From assembly GCA_015257635.1 (NCBI GenBank), contig JABZJU010000029.1, forward strand, positions 1 through 6,531: a stretch of DNA of 6,531 nt, given 5' to 3'. The position numbers and the translations under genes were made by a program. Positions within the stretch are counted from its first letter, which is position 1. Each line of letters starts with the position of its first letter. Shown one piece after another: positions 6,305 through 6,531 of the stretch. The notes beneath the pieces were generated by a model that saw only the letters and a program-made list of their open reading frames with translations, had not been told where the DNA came from and searched no databases. This DNA is from Nanosynbacter sp. GTDB lineage: Bacteria > Patescibacteriota > Saccharimonadia > Saccharimonadales > Saccharimonadaceae.

Positions 6305-6531
6305 CTATAATTCGCTTAGAACTGGAACTTCTGTCAATTTGTTAACCAGCTGGTCCAGGTCAACCTCTGTCAGATAACTCGGTAAAATTCGCGTCGTTTT
6401 CGGATCAACAAAGCCGCACTTGGCTACTTCCTCGACGCCGTGCGATGTTTGCTCCAGGTCAATATGCTGGTAATCTTGCCAGTTGGTGATGAGGAAGAAA
6501 AATTCCAATTGCTCGTTCGGGCCATGCGCTG
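6305..6531 (-). CDS. C-terminal part of an unrecognised protein, possibly Nudix-like
   Basis: An open frame enters from the right edge and ends with TAG at 6305, giving the last 74 complete codons of a longer minus-strand gene. It reads through from the edge without a stop, so a TTG at 6508 need not be its start. I do not recognise the family securely. A beta-strand-like LEFFFLITNWQ followed by VEEVAKCGFVD and ILPSYL loosely resembles the strand, wall and helix after the Nudix box in Nudix hydrolases. The diagnostic box itself would lie outside the window. The tail (VDLDQLVNKLTEV) looks like a terminal helix. Codon style matches the neighbouring genes, and the gene is convergent with the ABC operon. 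Coding status is fairly likely; the function is a weak guess. Confidence 0.6.
   Translation of the reverse strand, partial: AHGPNEQLEFFFLITNWQDYQHIDLEQTSHGVEEVAKCGFVDPKTTRILPSYLTEVDLDQLVNKLTEVPVLSEL

Noticed and set aside
6305..6508. A separate 67-residue gene starting at TTG 6508
   Set aside because: The same frame stays open to the window edge and no ribosome site precedes the TTG, so it is more likely the end of a longer gene.
1..6531. Mobile elements, CRISPR arrays, tRNA or rRNA genes, riboswitches
   Set aside because: I saw no transposase, terminal repeats, regularly spaced repeats, tRNA arm or conserved leader structure. The gene-free stretches are too short for most of these.

Overview
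The window looks like chromosomal DNA from a small-genome, single-membrane bacterium. Gene content and style fit best with the Patescibacteria/CPR, and Saccharibacteria (TM7) is my leading guess. The reasons are tightly packed genes, a ClpB with no N-terminal domain, a perfect HrcA operator, start codons placed directly behind -10 boxes, and a membrane-anchored amino-acid binding protein that is not a recognisable lipoprotein. TGA is used as a normal stop (end of the binding-protein gene), so this is not a lineage that recodes UGA. The assignment is inference; no marker gene is present.

Layout. (1) 1-1311, minus strand: the 5' two-fifths or so of clpB, cut by the window edge, with AAA1, the coiled-coil middle domain and the start of AAA2. 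(2) 1312-1460: a divergent control region with a perfect CIRCE operator. The clpB promoter overlaps it, and a -10 box for galE lies next to it. (3) 1461-2474, plus: galE, UDP-glucose 4-epimerase. (4) 2471-4039, minus: a membrane phosphoglycerol-transferase/LTA-synthase-like protein of the sulfatase superfamily, convergent with galE and sharing four bases with it. (5) 4040-4088: a 49-bp divergent intergenic region with two back-to-back -10 boxes. (6) 4089-6290, plus: a complete three-gene polar amino-acid ABC importer (binding protein, permease, ATPase) with overlapping genes. (7) 6305-6531, minus: the C-terminal end of an unrecognised protein, possibly Nudix-like.

How the parts work together. 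clpB is a heat-shock disaggregase gene under apparent HrcA control. galE and the sulfatase-superfamily transferase both suggest cell-envelope polymer synthesis (sugar nucleotide supply and phosphoglycerol transfer), but they are not co-transcribed. The ABC operon takes up amino acids, which suits an organism that lives from its surroundings or from a host.

The most informative signals lie in the control regions. One is the CIRCE/clpB promoter. The other is the recurrent arrangement of a TATAAT box about six bases before the start codon with no Shine-Dalgarno sequence, which suggests leaderless mRNAs for first genes. By contrast clpB and the operon-internal permease have strong Shine-Dalgarno sequences. 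I found no mobile element, CRISPR array, RNA gene or previously undescribed multi-gene system. There is no gene-free stretch longer than 300 bases.
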